Assembly (NCBI RefSeq): GCF_040744945.1
Contig: NZ_CP160453.1
Span: forward strand, 4,216,001 to 4,280,000
DNA length: 64,000 nt
Reading direction: 5' to 3'
Origin: Saccharothrix sp. HUAS TT1
GTDB taxonomy: Bacteria > Actinomycetota > Actinomycetes > Mycobacteriales > Pseudonocardiaceae
The position numbers and the translations under genes are program-made. Numbering within the stretch: the stretch's first letter is position 1; each line of letters starts with the position of its first letter. The notes below the pieces were generated by a model. It was not told where the DNA came from, made no database searches, and worked only from the letters and a program-made list of their open reading frames with translations. This document shows positions 30,389-39,349 of this stretch, piece by piece.

Positions 30389-31135
30389 GTGGTGCGTCTT
30401 GATCGAGTCGGCAAGCGCTACGGCCGCGGCCCGTGGGTGCTGCGCGACGTCACGCTGGCCGTGGAACCGGGCGAGGTGGTCGTGCTGCGGGGCGGCAACG
30501 GCTCCGGCAAGTCCACCCTGCTGCGCATCGCGGCGGGGGTGACCGCGCAGTCCACCGGCCGGGTGAGCCGCGGCGCGTCCGTTGGCTACGCGCCGGAGCG
30601 GTTCCCGACCGGGGTGAAGCTGTCCGCGCGCGACTACCTGCGCCACCTCGCCGCCGTGCGCGGCGGGCCGGCGCGCTGGGACCTGGTCGAGGCGCTGGGG
30701 TTCGTCGGCGACCCGGCCGCCCCGATGGCCACCCTGTCCAAGGGCAACGCGCAGAAGGTCGCGCTGGCGCAGGCGCTGCACGCGACCGACCTGCTGGTGC
30801 TGGACGAGCCGTGGTCCGGGCTGGACGCCGCCGCGGGCGCGGTGCTCGGCGAGCTGGTGTCGTCGTCGCCGGCCGCCGTGGTGCTGACCGACCACCACGG
30901 CAACGACCTGCCCGGCGCGCGCGAGATCGCGCTCGGACCGGCGCGGCCCGGTGGCGTGGTGATCGAACTGGACCGGGTGGGGGAGGCGTTCGCGCTGATC
31001 AGCGCACTGGAAGGGGTGGCGGAGGCCCGCGAGGTCGGCGGCGGGGCGCGGGTCGAGGTGCGGGCCGGGTTCAGCGACGGCGTGCTGGCCGAGGCGCTGC
31101 GGCTGGGCTGCTCGGTGCGGAGCGTGCGGTCGTGA
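30389..31135 (+). CDS. ABC transporter ATP-binding protein
   Basis: A roughly 248-residue ATPase. Walker A is GGNGSGKST, the signature is LSKGNAQKV (a variant of LSGGQ), Walker B is LLVLDEPWSGLD, and the switch region reads VVLTDHHG. GTG 30389 is the first plausible start, since the fold begins immediately with VRLDRVGKRYGRG; longer starts give non-family sequence. The stop overlaps the permease start (GTGA). With only one simple permease it is probably an exporter or membrane-stress system; the substrate is unknown. Confidence 0.88.
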   Translation: MVRLDRVGKRYGRGPWVLRDVTLAVEPGEVVVLRGGNGSGKSTLLRIAAGVTAQSTGRVSRGASVGYAPERFPTGVKLSARDYLRHLAAVRGGPARWDLVEALGFVGDPAAPMATLSKGNAQKVALAQALHATDLLVLDEPWSGLDAAAGAVLGELVSSSPAAVVLTDHHGNDLPGAREIALGPARPGGVVIELDRVGEAFALISALEGVAEAREVGGGARVEVRAGFSDGVLAEALRLGCSVRSVRS

Positions 31136-31779
31136 CGGCGCTCGTGCGGTACCTGGCGGCGGACGTCGTCCGCACGCAGCGCTGGCTGCCGCCGCTGCTG
31201 CTGCACGTGGCCGTGCTCGGCATGCTCTACGCCTCCGACGCCGGACCGCCGCTGCCCGCGTACGCCGGGACGTGCGTGCTGGTCTACCCGGTGTCGGTGT
31301 GGCTGACGGTGGTGGTCGCGACCGCCGAGGACCCGGTCCGCCGCACCGTCACGGTGGTGACCGCGGGCGGCTGGGCCCGCGCCCAGGCGGCGGTGACCCT
31401 GCTGTCGGCGCCGGCCGCGCTGGGCGTCGCCCTGCTCGCCGCGCTGGCGCCGGTCGTGACGCAGCCCCGCCCGTACCCGCCGGGCGTGGTGGCGCAGGGC
31501 TTCGCCGCGCTGGCGGTGTGCGCGCTGGTCGGCGTCGGCGTCGGCGTGCTGTGCAGCCGCCCGGTGATCGACCAGACCGGCTGGTCGGTGCTCGCCGCGA
31601 CCGCGCTGGTCGTGCTGGTCTTCCTGTTCGGCCGCACCCCGCCGGTGGGCAACGTGCTCTGGGCGCTGTCCCACGACGAGGGCGTCACGTCCGCGCTCGC
31701 GCTGTCCGGCGTGGTCGCCGTGCTGTTCGTGGCCGGCGCGACCTGGCTCGCGACAGCGGTCGGCCCCCGCCGCGGCTAG
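31132..31779 (+). CDS. ABC transporter permease
   Basis: A 215-residue protein with six predicted hydrophobic helices (for example LPPLLLHVAVLGMLYA, VLVYPVSVWLTVVVA, GVVAVLFVAGATWLATAV). It is translationally coupled to the ATPase, so the two form one transporter as a homodimeric pair. No subfamily motif is evident. The last codons form the left arm of the terminator hairpin. Confidence 0.8.
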   Translation: MTALVRYLAADVVRTQRWLPPLLLHVAVLGMLYASDAGPPLPAYAGTCVLVYPVSVWLTVVVATAEDPVRRTVTVVTAGGWARAQAAVTLLSAPAALGVALLAALAPVVTQPRPYPPGVVAQGFAALAVCALVGVGVGVLCSRPVIDQTGWSVLAATALVVLVFLFGRTPPVGNVLWALSHDEGVTSALALSGVVAVLFVAGATWLATAVGPRRG

Positions 31780-31801
31780 TGCGCGCGACGGGGGCCGACC
31801 G
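31757..31801. terminator. Bidirectional terminator overlapping permease 3' end
   Basis: A 13-bp perfect stem (31757-31769 with 31789-31801) is extended inward by four more pairs after one mismatch. It covers the permease stop codon and lies just past the convergent gene that ends at 31834. Confidence 0.7.
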
Positions 31802-31833
31802 GTCGACCTCTACCCGCTCGTTCCGACCTCGAC

Positions 31834-33372
31834 CTACTTGATCGCCTTGATCAGCTCGTCGATGTCCTTCGGCTCCAGACCGCGCATCAGCGTCAGGAAC
31901 AGCTCGCTGTACGTGCGGAACGGGCTGACGTACCACTTGCCGTCGACCTCGGTGGCGACCACGCCGATGCCGTCCTTCAGCACCTGCGCGCCGACCCGGC
32001 CGATCACGTCGACCGCCGCCGACGGGATGTCGCCGCCGCCCTGCTGCTCGATCAGCTGGGTCAGCTCGTCCGCGCACAGCCGCTGGGTCTGGCCCTTGAC
32101 CGACGCGCTGTAGCAGTCGCCGTCCCGGCTGATTTCGACCTGCTCGCCCTCGGCCTCGACCACCAGCTTGCGGATGGTGAGCTGCGAGCCGCCCTTGACG
32201 TCCTTGGCGTCGGTCTCCAGCTCGACCAGCTTCGCGCCGGTGGGCGGCGTGCGGCCGATCTGGTCCAGGATCACCGGGCCGACGTCCTGCAGCACGCCCA
32301 TCTCGTCCGGCGGCAGCAGCGCGATGACGCCCTCGACGTCACCGGCCAGCGCCTTCTCCACGAGCTGCTTCGCGGCGTCGTTCGCCGAGCCCGCGCCGGC
32401 CGGGGCGATGCCCTTGGCGGGCCACTTCAGGTCCTCTTCCTCCAGCGCGGCGTTCGCGAGGGTGTAGAAGAGGCTCGGGTACCACTCGTCGCCGACCTTG
32501 ATGGTGGCGATGCCGATCGGCTTGCCCTTGCGGTCGGCCTTCTCCTTGGCGAAGTCCAGCGTCTCGGTCTCCGTGCCCTGCTTCTGCAGGTCCGAGCCGA
32601 GCGCGTCGACCAGCTTGTCGGTCAGCGGGATCTGCTTGACGTCCGAGGTGATCGTGATCTTGCCCTCGACCACCTTGTTGATCGTCAGGCGGTCGTTGAC
32701 CTTCTCCGCGGCGGCGTCGTCGAACTTGATGCCCTCGCTCTTGATCTGCACGCCGCTGACCTTGTTCGGGTCGGCGTCCTGCTTCAGGATCTCCAGCCGC
32801 TTGGCCTCGCTGACGGTGGCCTCGGTGTAGTCCTTGCTGAGCTTGGCCTCGGCGGGCGCCAGGCCGTTCATGATGCCCAGGACGTCACCGCTGCCCAGCG
32901 CGTTGAGCAGGTTGTTCGCCGCGGTGGACGGGCTCTCCGCGCCCGCCGCGACGTCGTCGGAGCTGCGCAGCGCCCACACCGTGGCGACCGTGCCCGCGGC
33001 CAGCGCCAGGACCGCGACGACGGCGGTGATGACCAGGCCGGTGCGCTTCTTCTTCGGCGGCTCGCCACCCGCGTAGCCGAACGGCTGCTGGCCGAAGTCC
33101 TGCTGGTAGCCGGGCTGCTGGTAACCGGGCTGCTGGTAACCGGGCTGGGGCTGCGCGAAGCCCTGCGGACCGGTCTGCGGGTAGCCCTGCTGCGGCTGGG
33201 GGCCGGTCTGCGGGTAGGCGCCCTGCTGCGGGTAGCCACCTTGCTGCGGGTAGCCGCCCTGCTGGGGGTGACCGCCCTGCTGCGGGCCCTGCTGGGGGAA
33301 CCCGCCCTGCGGCTGGCCGTAGGGGTTGTTCTGCGGTGGCCATTCGCCTCCGCCGCCGCCTGGGTGCGTCAC
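31834..33372 (-). CDS. Membrane-anchored protein with Gln/Pro/Gly-rich cytoplasmic tail
   Basis: A 512-residue protein. The first about 105 residues are low-complexity repeats of YPQQGG, QPGYQ and PQTGPQ units ending in a basic PPKKKR. A single transmembrane helix follows ([24 protein letters not shown]), then a large extracellular part with two similar lobes. Each lobe contains helical segments such as [12 protein letters not shown] and [23 protein letters not shown] and a [13 protein letters not shown] / [16 protein letters not shown] strand, resembling duplicated DUF4878-like folds. AGGAGGAG precedes the GTG. Its start overlaps the stop of the small membrane protein gene upstream. Role unknown, possibly envelope-related. 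Confidence 0.78.
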   Translation of the reverse strand: MTHPGGGGGEWPPQNNPYGQPQGGFPQQGPQQGGHPQQGGYPQQGGYPQQGAYPQTGPQPQQGYPQTGPQGFAQPQPGYQQPGYQQPGYQQDFGQQPFGYAGGEPPKKKRTGLVITAVVAVLALAAGTVATVWALRSSDDVAAGAESPSTAANNLLNALGSGDVLGIMNGLAPAEAKLSKDYTEATVSEAKRLEILKQDADPNKVSGVQIKSEGIKFDDAAAEKVNDRLTINKVVEGKITITSDVKQIPLTDKLVDALGSDLQKQGTETETLDFAKEKADRKGKPIGIATIKVGDEWYPSLFYTLANAALEEEDLKWPAKGIAPAGAGSANDAAKQLVEKALAGDVEGVIALLPPDEMGVLQDVGPVILDQIGRTPPTGAKLVELETDAKDVKGGSQLTIRKLVVEAEGEQVEISRDGDCYSASVKGQTQRLCADELTQLIEQQGGGDIPSAAVDVIGRVGAQVLKDGIGVVATEVDGKWYVSPFRTYSELFLTLMRGLEPKDIDELIKAIK

Positions 33373-33824
33373 GGTGCTCCTCCTGGAGTGCTGATCGCTG
33401 TGCGGGATTTCGCGGTGAGCACGGTGATCGCCCCGGCGACCCCCAGCACAGCACCACCGAGGGTCACCACCGGTCCGGTCGAGCTGATCCCGACCAGTGC
33501 CGCCTCGTCGCCCCCTTGGACGGCGGCAAGTGCCGCCACCGTTCCCGCAATCGTGCCAAACACCAGTGCGAGCCATGATGCGATCCGGTGAAACCGCACC
33601 GCCCAGAGGAGCACGCAGCACACCGCCAACGGGGTGAGCGCGACCCAGACGCCGCGCACCACCTCGCCCGCCACCCCGTCCAACCCGGCGAAATCACGAA
33701 GAGCGAGCACTTCGTAACTGGTCCGCGTGACCGTCCCGGAGCGGAGCCAGGGCAGGAACGCGCCGACCACCGCTGTGACCAAACCGACAACTCCGAGCAC
33801 CGCACCCACCCATGTCCTGCGCAC
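33369..33824 (-). CDS. Small four-helix membrane protein
   Basis: A 151-residue protein with about four transmembrane helices: [55 protein letters not shown] and [19 protein letters not shown] short charged loop ([17 protein letters not shown]) follows the first helix. No motif is known to me. GTG 33824 is taken as the start because the membrane fold begins at once. Its stop overlaps the start of the Gln/Pro-rich protein (GTGA), so the two are probably a functional pair. Confidence 0.72.
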   Translation of the reverse strand: MRRTWVGAVLGVVGLVTAVVGAFLPWLRSGTVTRTSYEVLALRDFAGLDGVAGEVVRGVWVALTPLAVCCVLLWAVRFHRIASWLALVFGTIAGTVAALAAVQGGDEAALVGISSTGPVVTLGGAVLGVAGAITVLTAKSRTAISTPGGAP

Positions 33825-33860
33825 ACCGACATGCTCGCAGGCGTGTGGGACGGTGGGCGC

Positions 33861-34595
33861 ATGTCTGCACGGGACGTGATGGCCCTCGCACGGCGGATCA
33901 CCGCGCTCACCGGCGCCGGCGTGTCGGTCGGGTCCGGGGTGGTGCGGTTCCGGTTCGACGCGTCGGGGTTCCTGGCCTCGGAGCGGGTGCGGCGCGAGGT
34001 CTGGCGGTCCTGGCTGGACGATCCCTTGTGGACGGCGGCGCCGAACGCCGCGCACCACGCGCTGGCCGCGTTGCAGCGGGCCGGCCGGGTCCGGTCGCTG
34101 CTGACCCAGAACGTCGACGGGCTGCACCAGCGCGCCGGGTCCGAGGTGGTGGAGCTGCACGGGACGATGTCCCGGGTGGTCTGCGTCTCGTGTGGTGCGT
34201 CGGGCGCGATGGGCGAGGCGTTGGAACGGGTGCGCGGCGGCGAGGTCGTGCCCGGCTGCGCGGTGTGCGGCGGGGTCCTCCGGCCCGCCGCGGTCGCGTT
34301 CGGCGAACCCCTGCCGGCCGACGTGCTGCGGGCGGCGCGGACGGCCGCGCTGGACTGCGACCTGCTGCTGGTGGCCGGGACGTCGCTGACGGTCGAACCC
34401 GCCGCGCACCTGGTGCCGCTGGCCGCGCGGGCGGGCGCGGCGGTGCTGATCTGCACCCTCGACCCGACGCCGTACGACGACCTGGCGGCGGCCGTCGTGC
34501 GCGAGCCCGCCGGTTCGGCGCTGCCCGAGCTGGCCGCGGTGCCCGTGGTGGCGACCGGCCCGATCCGCACGTGGGGCGACCCGAGCACCTGGTGA
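33861..34595 (+). CDS. Divergent Sir2-family NAD-dependent protein deacylase
   Basis: A 244-residue sirtuin. It keeps GAGVS (residues 18-22), the NAD/ribose motif TQNVDGLHQRAG, the catalytic His100 in ELHGT, two zinc cysteine pairs (Cys108/111 and Cys133/136) and a GTSL motif. The cofactor-loop signature normally reading SGIPxFRG is changed to SGVVRFRF. Phe-Arg is kept but Ile-Pro and the following Gly are lost. It would remove acyl groups from lysines, though the altered loop may change rate or substrate. ATG 33861 is used; an upstream ATG at 33831 is possible. It is divergent from the membrane-protein pair. Confidence 0.87.
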   Translation: MSARDVMALARRITALTGAGVSVGSGVVRFRFDASGFLASERVRREVWRSWLDDPLWTAAPNAAHHALAALQRAGRVRSLLTQNVDGLHQRAGSEVVELHGTMSRVVCVSCGASGAMGEALERVRGGEVVPGCAVCGGVLRPAAVAFGEPLPADVLRAARTAALDCDLLLVAGTSLTVEPAAHLVPLAARAGAAVLICTLDPTPYDDLAAAVVREPAGSALPELAAVPVVATGPIRTWGDPSTW

Positions 34596-34656
34596 TCACT
34601 CGTCCGTGCGGCTCGATCACCCCAACGGGAAGCGGGCGCGGTGAGAGGGTGGCCGC

Positions 34657-35220
34657 ATGGGTGGTCAACAGTCGCCGATCAACCTGCGCGACGCGGTGGT
34701 GGTGCCGGACCTGGCCCGCGAGCTGGTGGTGCGGTGGCGCGCCGACCAGTTCAGCGCCGCCGACGAGGGGCACGGCTGGCGCTTCCGGCCGCGCGGCGAG
34801 CACCTGGTGAGCCTCGGCGACCGCGAGTTCCGGCTGGACAACCTGCACTTCCACCGGCCCAGCGAGCACTGGGTCGGCGGCCGGGCGCGCGGCGCGGAGA
34901 TGCACGCCGTGCACCTGAGGGCAGGCGAAGACCTCCAGGCGTGCGTGGTGGCGGTGTTCGTCGACCTCGGCGAGCCGGGCGCGTCGGAGGCCAAGCCGCC
35001 CAGCGGCATCGACCTGCCCTCGCTGCTGCCCGACGGCGGCTTCCACCGCTACGAGGGCTCGCTGACCACCGGCGAGTTCGACGAGATCGTCAGCTGGGTG
35101 GTGATGACCGCGCCGGTCCAGGTCGAGGACCCGGCCCTGCGCGCCTTCATCCGCACCCACGCCGACCACCCGCGCCCGGTCCAGCCGGTCAACCGCCGGT
35201 TCGTGCTCAGCACCGGGTGA
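34657..35220 (+). CDS. Alpha-type carbonic anhydrase family protein, short cytoplasmic form
   Basis: A 187-residue protein. QSPINL at the N-terminus, NLHFHRPSEH (zinc ligands His64 and His66) and EMHAVHL (His83) are the hallmarks of alpha-carbonic anhydrases, which hydrate CO2. FHRYEGSLTT replaces the usual YxGSLTTPPC region, and the Pro-Pro-Cys part is missing. Bacterial alpha enzymes are usually exported and about 220-250 residues; this one has no signal peptide and starts directly at QSPI. Activity is plausible because the three zinc histidines are present. Confidence 0.85.
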   Translation: MGGQQSPINLRDAVVVPDLARELVVRWRADQFSAADEGHGWRFRPRGEHLVSLGDREFRLDNLHFHRPSEHWVGGRARGAEMHAVHLRAGEDLQACVVAVFVDLGEPGASEAKPPSGIDLPSLLPDGGFHRYEGSLTTGEFDEIVSWVVMTAPVQVEDPALRAFIRTHADHPRPVQPVNRRFVLSTG

Positions 35221-35267
35221 ACTCGGAGCTGGCCGGGACCGAGCCGGGGTGAATAGGCTCACGTCGC

Positions 35268-36800
35268 ATGCGAGTACCCCTGACTGTCGCGGACTTCCTG
35301 TACCGGGCGGAGCAGGTCTTCGCCGACACCACGGCCACCGTGGACGAGCCGGACCAGCCCGCCGCGCCCGTGCCGACCACCACCTACCGGCAGTTCGCCA
35401 CCCGCGTCCGGGCGTGGCAGGCCGGGTTCGACGCGCTCGGCGTCGGCGAGGGTGAGCGGGTCGCCGTGGTCAGCCAGAACTCGGCTCGGGTGCTCGAACT
35501 GCTGCACGCCGTGCCCGGCTCCGGGCGGATCGCGGTGCCGGTGAACTTCCGGCTGCGGCCGGACGAGGTGTCCTACATCGTCGAGCACAGCGGCGCGTCC
35601 GTGCTGCTGGTCGACCCCGAGTTGGAGCCGGCCGCCGTCACCGCGCGGCACCGGTTCGTCCTCGGCGGGCAGACCGACTCCGAGCTGATGCGCTTCGACG
35701 TCGAGCCCCGGCCGTGGGCCGAGCCGGACGAGGACGCCACCGCCACGATCAACTACACCTCCGGCACCACCGCCCGGCCCAAGGGCGTCCAGCTGACCCA
35801 CCGCAACGTCTGGCTCAACGCGGTCACCTTCGCCATGCACGCCCGCGCGTGGGAGCGGGACGTCTACATGCACGTCCTGCCGATGTTCCACTGCAACGGC
35901 TGGGGCATGCCGTTCGGCCTGGCCGGGCTCGGCGTGCCGCAGGTCGTGCTGCGCAAGGTCGACGGCGCGGAGATCCTGCGCCGGGTCCGCGACCACGGCG
36001 TCACGCTGATGTGCGGCGCGCCCGCCGTGTGGAACGCCGTGCTGGACGCCGCCCGGGACTGGGACGGCGAGATCCCCGGCCGCGACCGGGTCCGGGTCAT
36101 CTGCGCGGGCGCGCCGCCGCCCAGCCGCACCATCGCCCGCGTCGGCGAGGAGCTGGGCTGGGAGTTCATCCAGCTCTACGGCCTGACCGAGACGTCGCCG
36201 CTGCTCACCTTCAACCGCGCCCGGCCGGCCGACGACGGGCTGTCGGCGGACGAGCGGGCGCGCAAGCTGTCCCGGGCGGGCGCGCCGGGGCTCGGCGTGC
36301 GGCTGCGGGTGTCCGAGTCCGGCGAGGTGCTGGCCCGCGGGAACGTCGTGATGGCCGGCTACTGGGAGAACCCCGGCGACAGCGCCGCCGCGCTGGAGGG
36401 CGGCTGGTTCCACACCGGCGACGGCGGCGAGCTGGACGACGAGGGCCACCTGACGATCTCCGACCGGAAGAAGGACGTGATCATCACCGGCGGCGAGAAC
36501 GTGTCGTCCATCGAGGTGGAGGACGCCCTGTTCAGCCACCCGGCGGTGGCCGAGGCGGCGGTCATCGGCGTGCCGCACGACCGGTGGGGCGAGACGATCA
36601 AGGCGCTGGTGGTGCGGGCCGGGGGCGCGGAGGTGACCGAGGCGGAGCTGATCGCGCACTGCAAGGCCCGGCTCGCCGGGTACAAGGCGCCGACGTCGGT
36701 CGAGTTCCGCGACGCCATCCCGCGCACCGCCACCGGGAAGGTGCAGAAGTTCCTGCTGCGCGAGCCGTACTGGGCCGATCTGGAGCGCAAGGTCAACTGA
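35268..36800 (+). CDS. AMP-dependent acyl-CoA synthetase/ligase
   Basis: A 510-residue adenylate-forming enzyme that activates a carboxylic acid with ATP and loads it on CoA. The P-loop is YTSGTTARPKGVQLTHRN. LYGLTETSPLLTF and the C-terminal GWFHTGDGGELDDEGHLTISDRKKDVIITGGENVSSIEVE and TATGKVQKFLL (catalytic Lys) follow in order. Length and motifs match medium/long-chain acyl-CoA ligases of the FadD type. The substrate cannot be fixed. It stands alone, 47 bp after the carbonic anhydrase gene. Confidence 0.92.
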   Translation: MRVPLTVADFLYRAEQVFADTTATVDEPDQPAAPVPTTTYRQFATRVRAWQAGFDALGVGEGERVAVVSQNSARVLELLHAVPGSGRIAVPVNFRLRPDEVSYIVEHSGASVLLVDPELEPAAVTARHRFVLGGQTDSELMRFDVEPRPWAEPDEDATATINYTSGTTARPKGVQLTHRNVWLNAVTFAMHARAWERDVYMHVLPMFHCNGWGMPFGLAGLGVPQVVLRKVDGAEILRRVRDHGVTLMCGAPAVWNAVLDAARDWDGEIPGRDRVRVICAGAPPPSRTIARVGEELGWEFIQLYGLTETSPLLTFNRARPADDGLSADERARKLSRAGAPGLGVRLRVSESGEVLARGNVVMAGYWENPGDSAAALEGGWFHTGDGGELDDEGHLTISDRKKDVIITGGENVSSIEVEDALFSHPAVAEAAVIGVPHDRWGETIKALVVRAGGAEVTEAELIAHCKARLAGYKAPTSVEFRDAIPRTATGKVQKFLLREPYWADLERKVN

Positions 36801-36971
36801 GCGTGACCCGCTCACCCGGGCGTGGGTCGTCCTCCGCCGCCGCTGTGACTCGTGTGGCTGATGTTGTCATCGGGTCCATTGGAAACGGTGTGGCACGGGT
36901 GGCAGAGTCGGCCGGGTATACCGCCGTTCGGCGCAACGGCGGACCGGCCGGACGCTCGGGAGGCGGCAACC

Positions 36972-38261
36972 GTGGCTCGATGGGTGATCTCGGTCGTGAT
37001 CGCGTTGACCACCGCGATCGGCCTGGCCGGACCGGCGGCGGCGGTGCCGCCACCACCGCCCAACCCCAGCGACGCCGAGATCGGCGCCGGTCGCGAGCAG
37101 GCCGACGCCAAGGCCGCCCGCGTCGGTGAGCTGACCAGCAGGCTCACCGACGCCGAGGCGCGGCTGCAGGAGCTGACCGACGACGTCGCGCGCCGGATGG
37201 AGCTGGCCAACAAAGCCCGCGTCGACTCCGAGAACGCCCAGGGCGAGGCCGACCGGGCGCGCCGGGACGCGGAGGCGGCCGCGGTCGAGGCCGACGCCGC
37301 CGGCCGGGCCGTCGAGGACGCCAGGGCGCGGCTGGACGAGTTCGCCGGCGCGAGCTTCCGCCAGGGCAGCGTCGTCGGCTCGGTCTCGGCCTACTTCGGC
37401 GCGTCCAGCCCGCGGGACCTGCTGGCCCGCGCGCAGCTGCTGGAGGCCGTCAGCGAGTCCAGCCTGGACGTGCTGGACGACGTCGAGCGCAGCCGGGCCG
37501 AGAAGGCGAACTCGGACTCCGCCGCCCGGGCCGCCCTGGACCTGGCCGACCGCAAGCAGGTCGCCGCCGACCAGGCCAGGCGGGACGCCGACGCGGCGCG
37601 GAGCGCGGCCGTGCGGGCGCAGGAGGGCCAGGCCGCCGCCGCGCGGACCATCCAGGACGACAAGGCGCGCGTCGAGGGCGAGTTGGACCAGGCGCTGCGC
37701 GCGGTCGAGGGCCTGGAGGGCAGGCGCGCCCAGTACGACCAGTGGCTGGCGGACAAGCGCCGCGAGGACGAGGAAGCCGCCCGCCGGGCCGCCCTGGCCA
37801 AGCCGCAGCTCCCGGTGGCGCGGCCGGTGACGGCGCCGACCGGCGCCCGGGTCGAGGTCGTCGTCGCGCGCGCCATGCAGCAGCTGGGTGTCCGGTACTC
37901 GTGGGGCGGCGGCAACTACCAGGGACCGACCGTCGGCATCCGGGACGGCGGCGTCGGCGACCTGCACGGCGACTACTACAGCGTCGGCTTCGACTGCTCG
38001 GGGCTGATGATGTACGCGTTCGCGGGCGCCGGCGTCTACCTGCCGCACTACAGCGGCTACCAGTACAACGCGGGCCGCAAGGTGCCGCTGTCCCAGGCGC
38101 AGCGCGGCGACATGCTGTTCTGGGGACCGGGCGGCGGCACCCACGTCGCCCTCTACCTCGGCGGCGGGCTGATGGTCGAGGCGCCGTACTCCGGCTCGAA
38201 CGTCCGCGTGTCGCCGGTCCGCTACGGCGGGATCATGCCCTACGCCACGCGCCTGCTGTAA
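36972..38261 (+). CDS. Secreted NlpC/P60 peptidoglycan endopeptidase (RipA-like)
   Basis: A 429-residue exported cell-wall hydrolase. A signal peptide (WVISVVIALTTAIGLAGPAAA) is followed by a Pro-rich stub and a long coiled coil (residues about 45-275, Ala/Arg/Glu/Asp-rich heptads). The last 120 residues are the NlpC/P60 domain, with the catalytic Cys in VGFDCSGLMMYAF, the His in GTHVALYLGGG, and QAQRGDMLFWGPG. It would cut stem-peptide bonds during cell separation. The coiled coil probably gates activity or binds a partner. GTG 36972 has GGGAGG eight bases upstream. The gene ends eight bases before the convergent channel gene. Confidence 0.93.
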   Translation: MARWVISVVIALTTAIGLAGPAAAVPPPPPNPSDAEIGAGREQADAKAARVGELTSRLTDAEARLQELTDDVARRMELANKARVDSENAQGEADRARRDAEAAAVEADAAGRAVEDARARLDEFAGASFRQGSVVGSVSAYFGASSPRDLLARAQLLEAVSESSLDVLDDVERSRAEKANSDSAARAALDLADRKQVAADQARRDADAARSAAVRAQEGQAAAARTIQDDKARVEGELDQALRAVEGLEGRRAQYDQWLADKRREDEEAARRAALAKPQLPVARPVTAPTGARVEVVVARAMQQLGVRYSWGGGNYQGPTVGIRDGGVGDLHGDYYSVGFDCSGLMMYAFAGAGVYLPHYSGYQYNAGRKVPLSQAQRGDMLFWGPGGGTHVALYLGGGLMVEAPYSGSNVRVSPVRYGGIMPYATRLL

Positions 38262-38269
38262 CCGGTCGG

Positions 38270-39049
38270 TCAACGGTCGCCCACCGGTTCCAGCCGCAGC
38301 GCCCGGACCTCCTCGCGCAGCGCCCGGACCTCGTCCAGCACCCGGTCGTCCGAAGTGGACGGTGGCGGTCCGGTCTCGGACTCCATCGCGCTGCACACCA
38401 CGGCGATGAACAGGTTCAGCATGGTGAACGAGCCGACCAGCAGGTAGACCAGGAAGAAGATCCAGGCCAGCGGCTGGGTGGCCATCACGTCGCGCATCAC
38501 GTCCGACCAGCCGTCGCCGGTGGTGATCTGGAACAGCGTCAGGACGGTCGAGCCGAGGTCGTCGAACCGGGGGTCGCCGCCGGCGCGGAACAGGTTGAGC
38601 GCGACCACGCTGGCCACGTACACCATCAGCACGAGCAGGCCGGACAGCGACAGCAGGCCGGGGATGGAGCGCACCAGCGCGGTCACCACGCGGCGCATGC
38701 TCGGCACCATCGAGACCAGCCGCAGCGCGCGCAGGACGCGCAGGGCGCGGACCACCGACAGCGGACCGGCGGCGGGCAGCAGCGACACGGCGACGACGGC
38801 GAGGTCGAAGCAGTTCCACGGGTCGCGGAAGAACCGCAGGCGGTGCGCGTAGAGCCGGGCGACCAGCTCGACCACGAAGACGGTCATGGCCACGTGGTCG
38901 AGCGCGGTGAACACGGCGCCGTAGGACGCGACGAGCGCCGCCGACGTCTCGCACCCGAGGGTGATCGCGTTCACCAGGATCACCACGATGATCACCCGTT
39001 GGAAGCGCTTGCCGTCCACGACGTCGCGGACGCGGTCACGCAGAGCCAT
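38270..39049 (-). CDS. Voltage-gated cation channel (NavBac-type fold)
   Basis: A 259-residue six-helix ion channel subunit forming a homotetramer. The S4 voltage sensor has arginines at 101, 104, 107 and 110. The pore loop reads FQITTGDGWSDV, so the selectivity-filter acid is Asp179 rather than the Glu of sodium-selective NaChBac (TLESWS). S6 is MLNLFIAVVCSAM. The C-terminal DEVRALREEVRALRLE forms a coiled coil as in bacterial channels. AGGAGGAG precedes the ATG. The filter resembles none of the standard engineered or natural types closely, so selectivity is open. Confidence 0.9.
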   Translation of the reverse strand: MALRDRVRDVVDGKRFQRVIIVVILVNAITLGCETSAALVASYGAVFTALDHVAMTVFVVELVARLYAHRLRFFRDPWNCFDLAVVAVSLLPAAGPLSVVRALRVLRALRLVSMVPSMRRVVTALVRSIPGLLSLSGLLVLMVYVASVVALNLFRAGGDPRFDDLGSTVLTLFQITTGDGWSDVMRDVMATQPLAWIFFLVYLLVGSFTMLNLFIAVVCSAMESETGPPPSTSDDRVLDEVRALREEVRALRLEPVGDR

Positions 39050-39349
39050 GCCGAACTCCTCCTGCACGCGTCGGGAACTTGCTCGATCGAGCACCGCCCC
39101 ATCGGCGCGCCACCCGAACGGCTTGAGGGAATTCACCTGGTCGAGCGGAATCGCGGACCGCCGGACCGCTGGTTCCCGGACCTGCCAGGCCGGGTTCCGA
39201 CCTGCTCAAAGGTGGAATATGAACCCTATTCGGCACGACCTCGGAATGGTGACCCCCGAATTGCGGGCAATTGCTCTCGATCACCCGAATGCGCGGCCCC
39301 GGTTCGGTAGCGTCGTGCCCAAGGGAGGAAGTCAAGTCCAGGGGGGACC
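39050..39349. other. Divergent intergenic region, channel / GGDEF
   Basis: This 300-bp gap is AT-richer than the genes, especially 39205-39290, and should hold the two divergent promoters. I see no repeat or operator that can be named. Confidence 0.4.
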
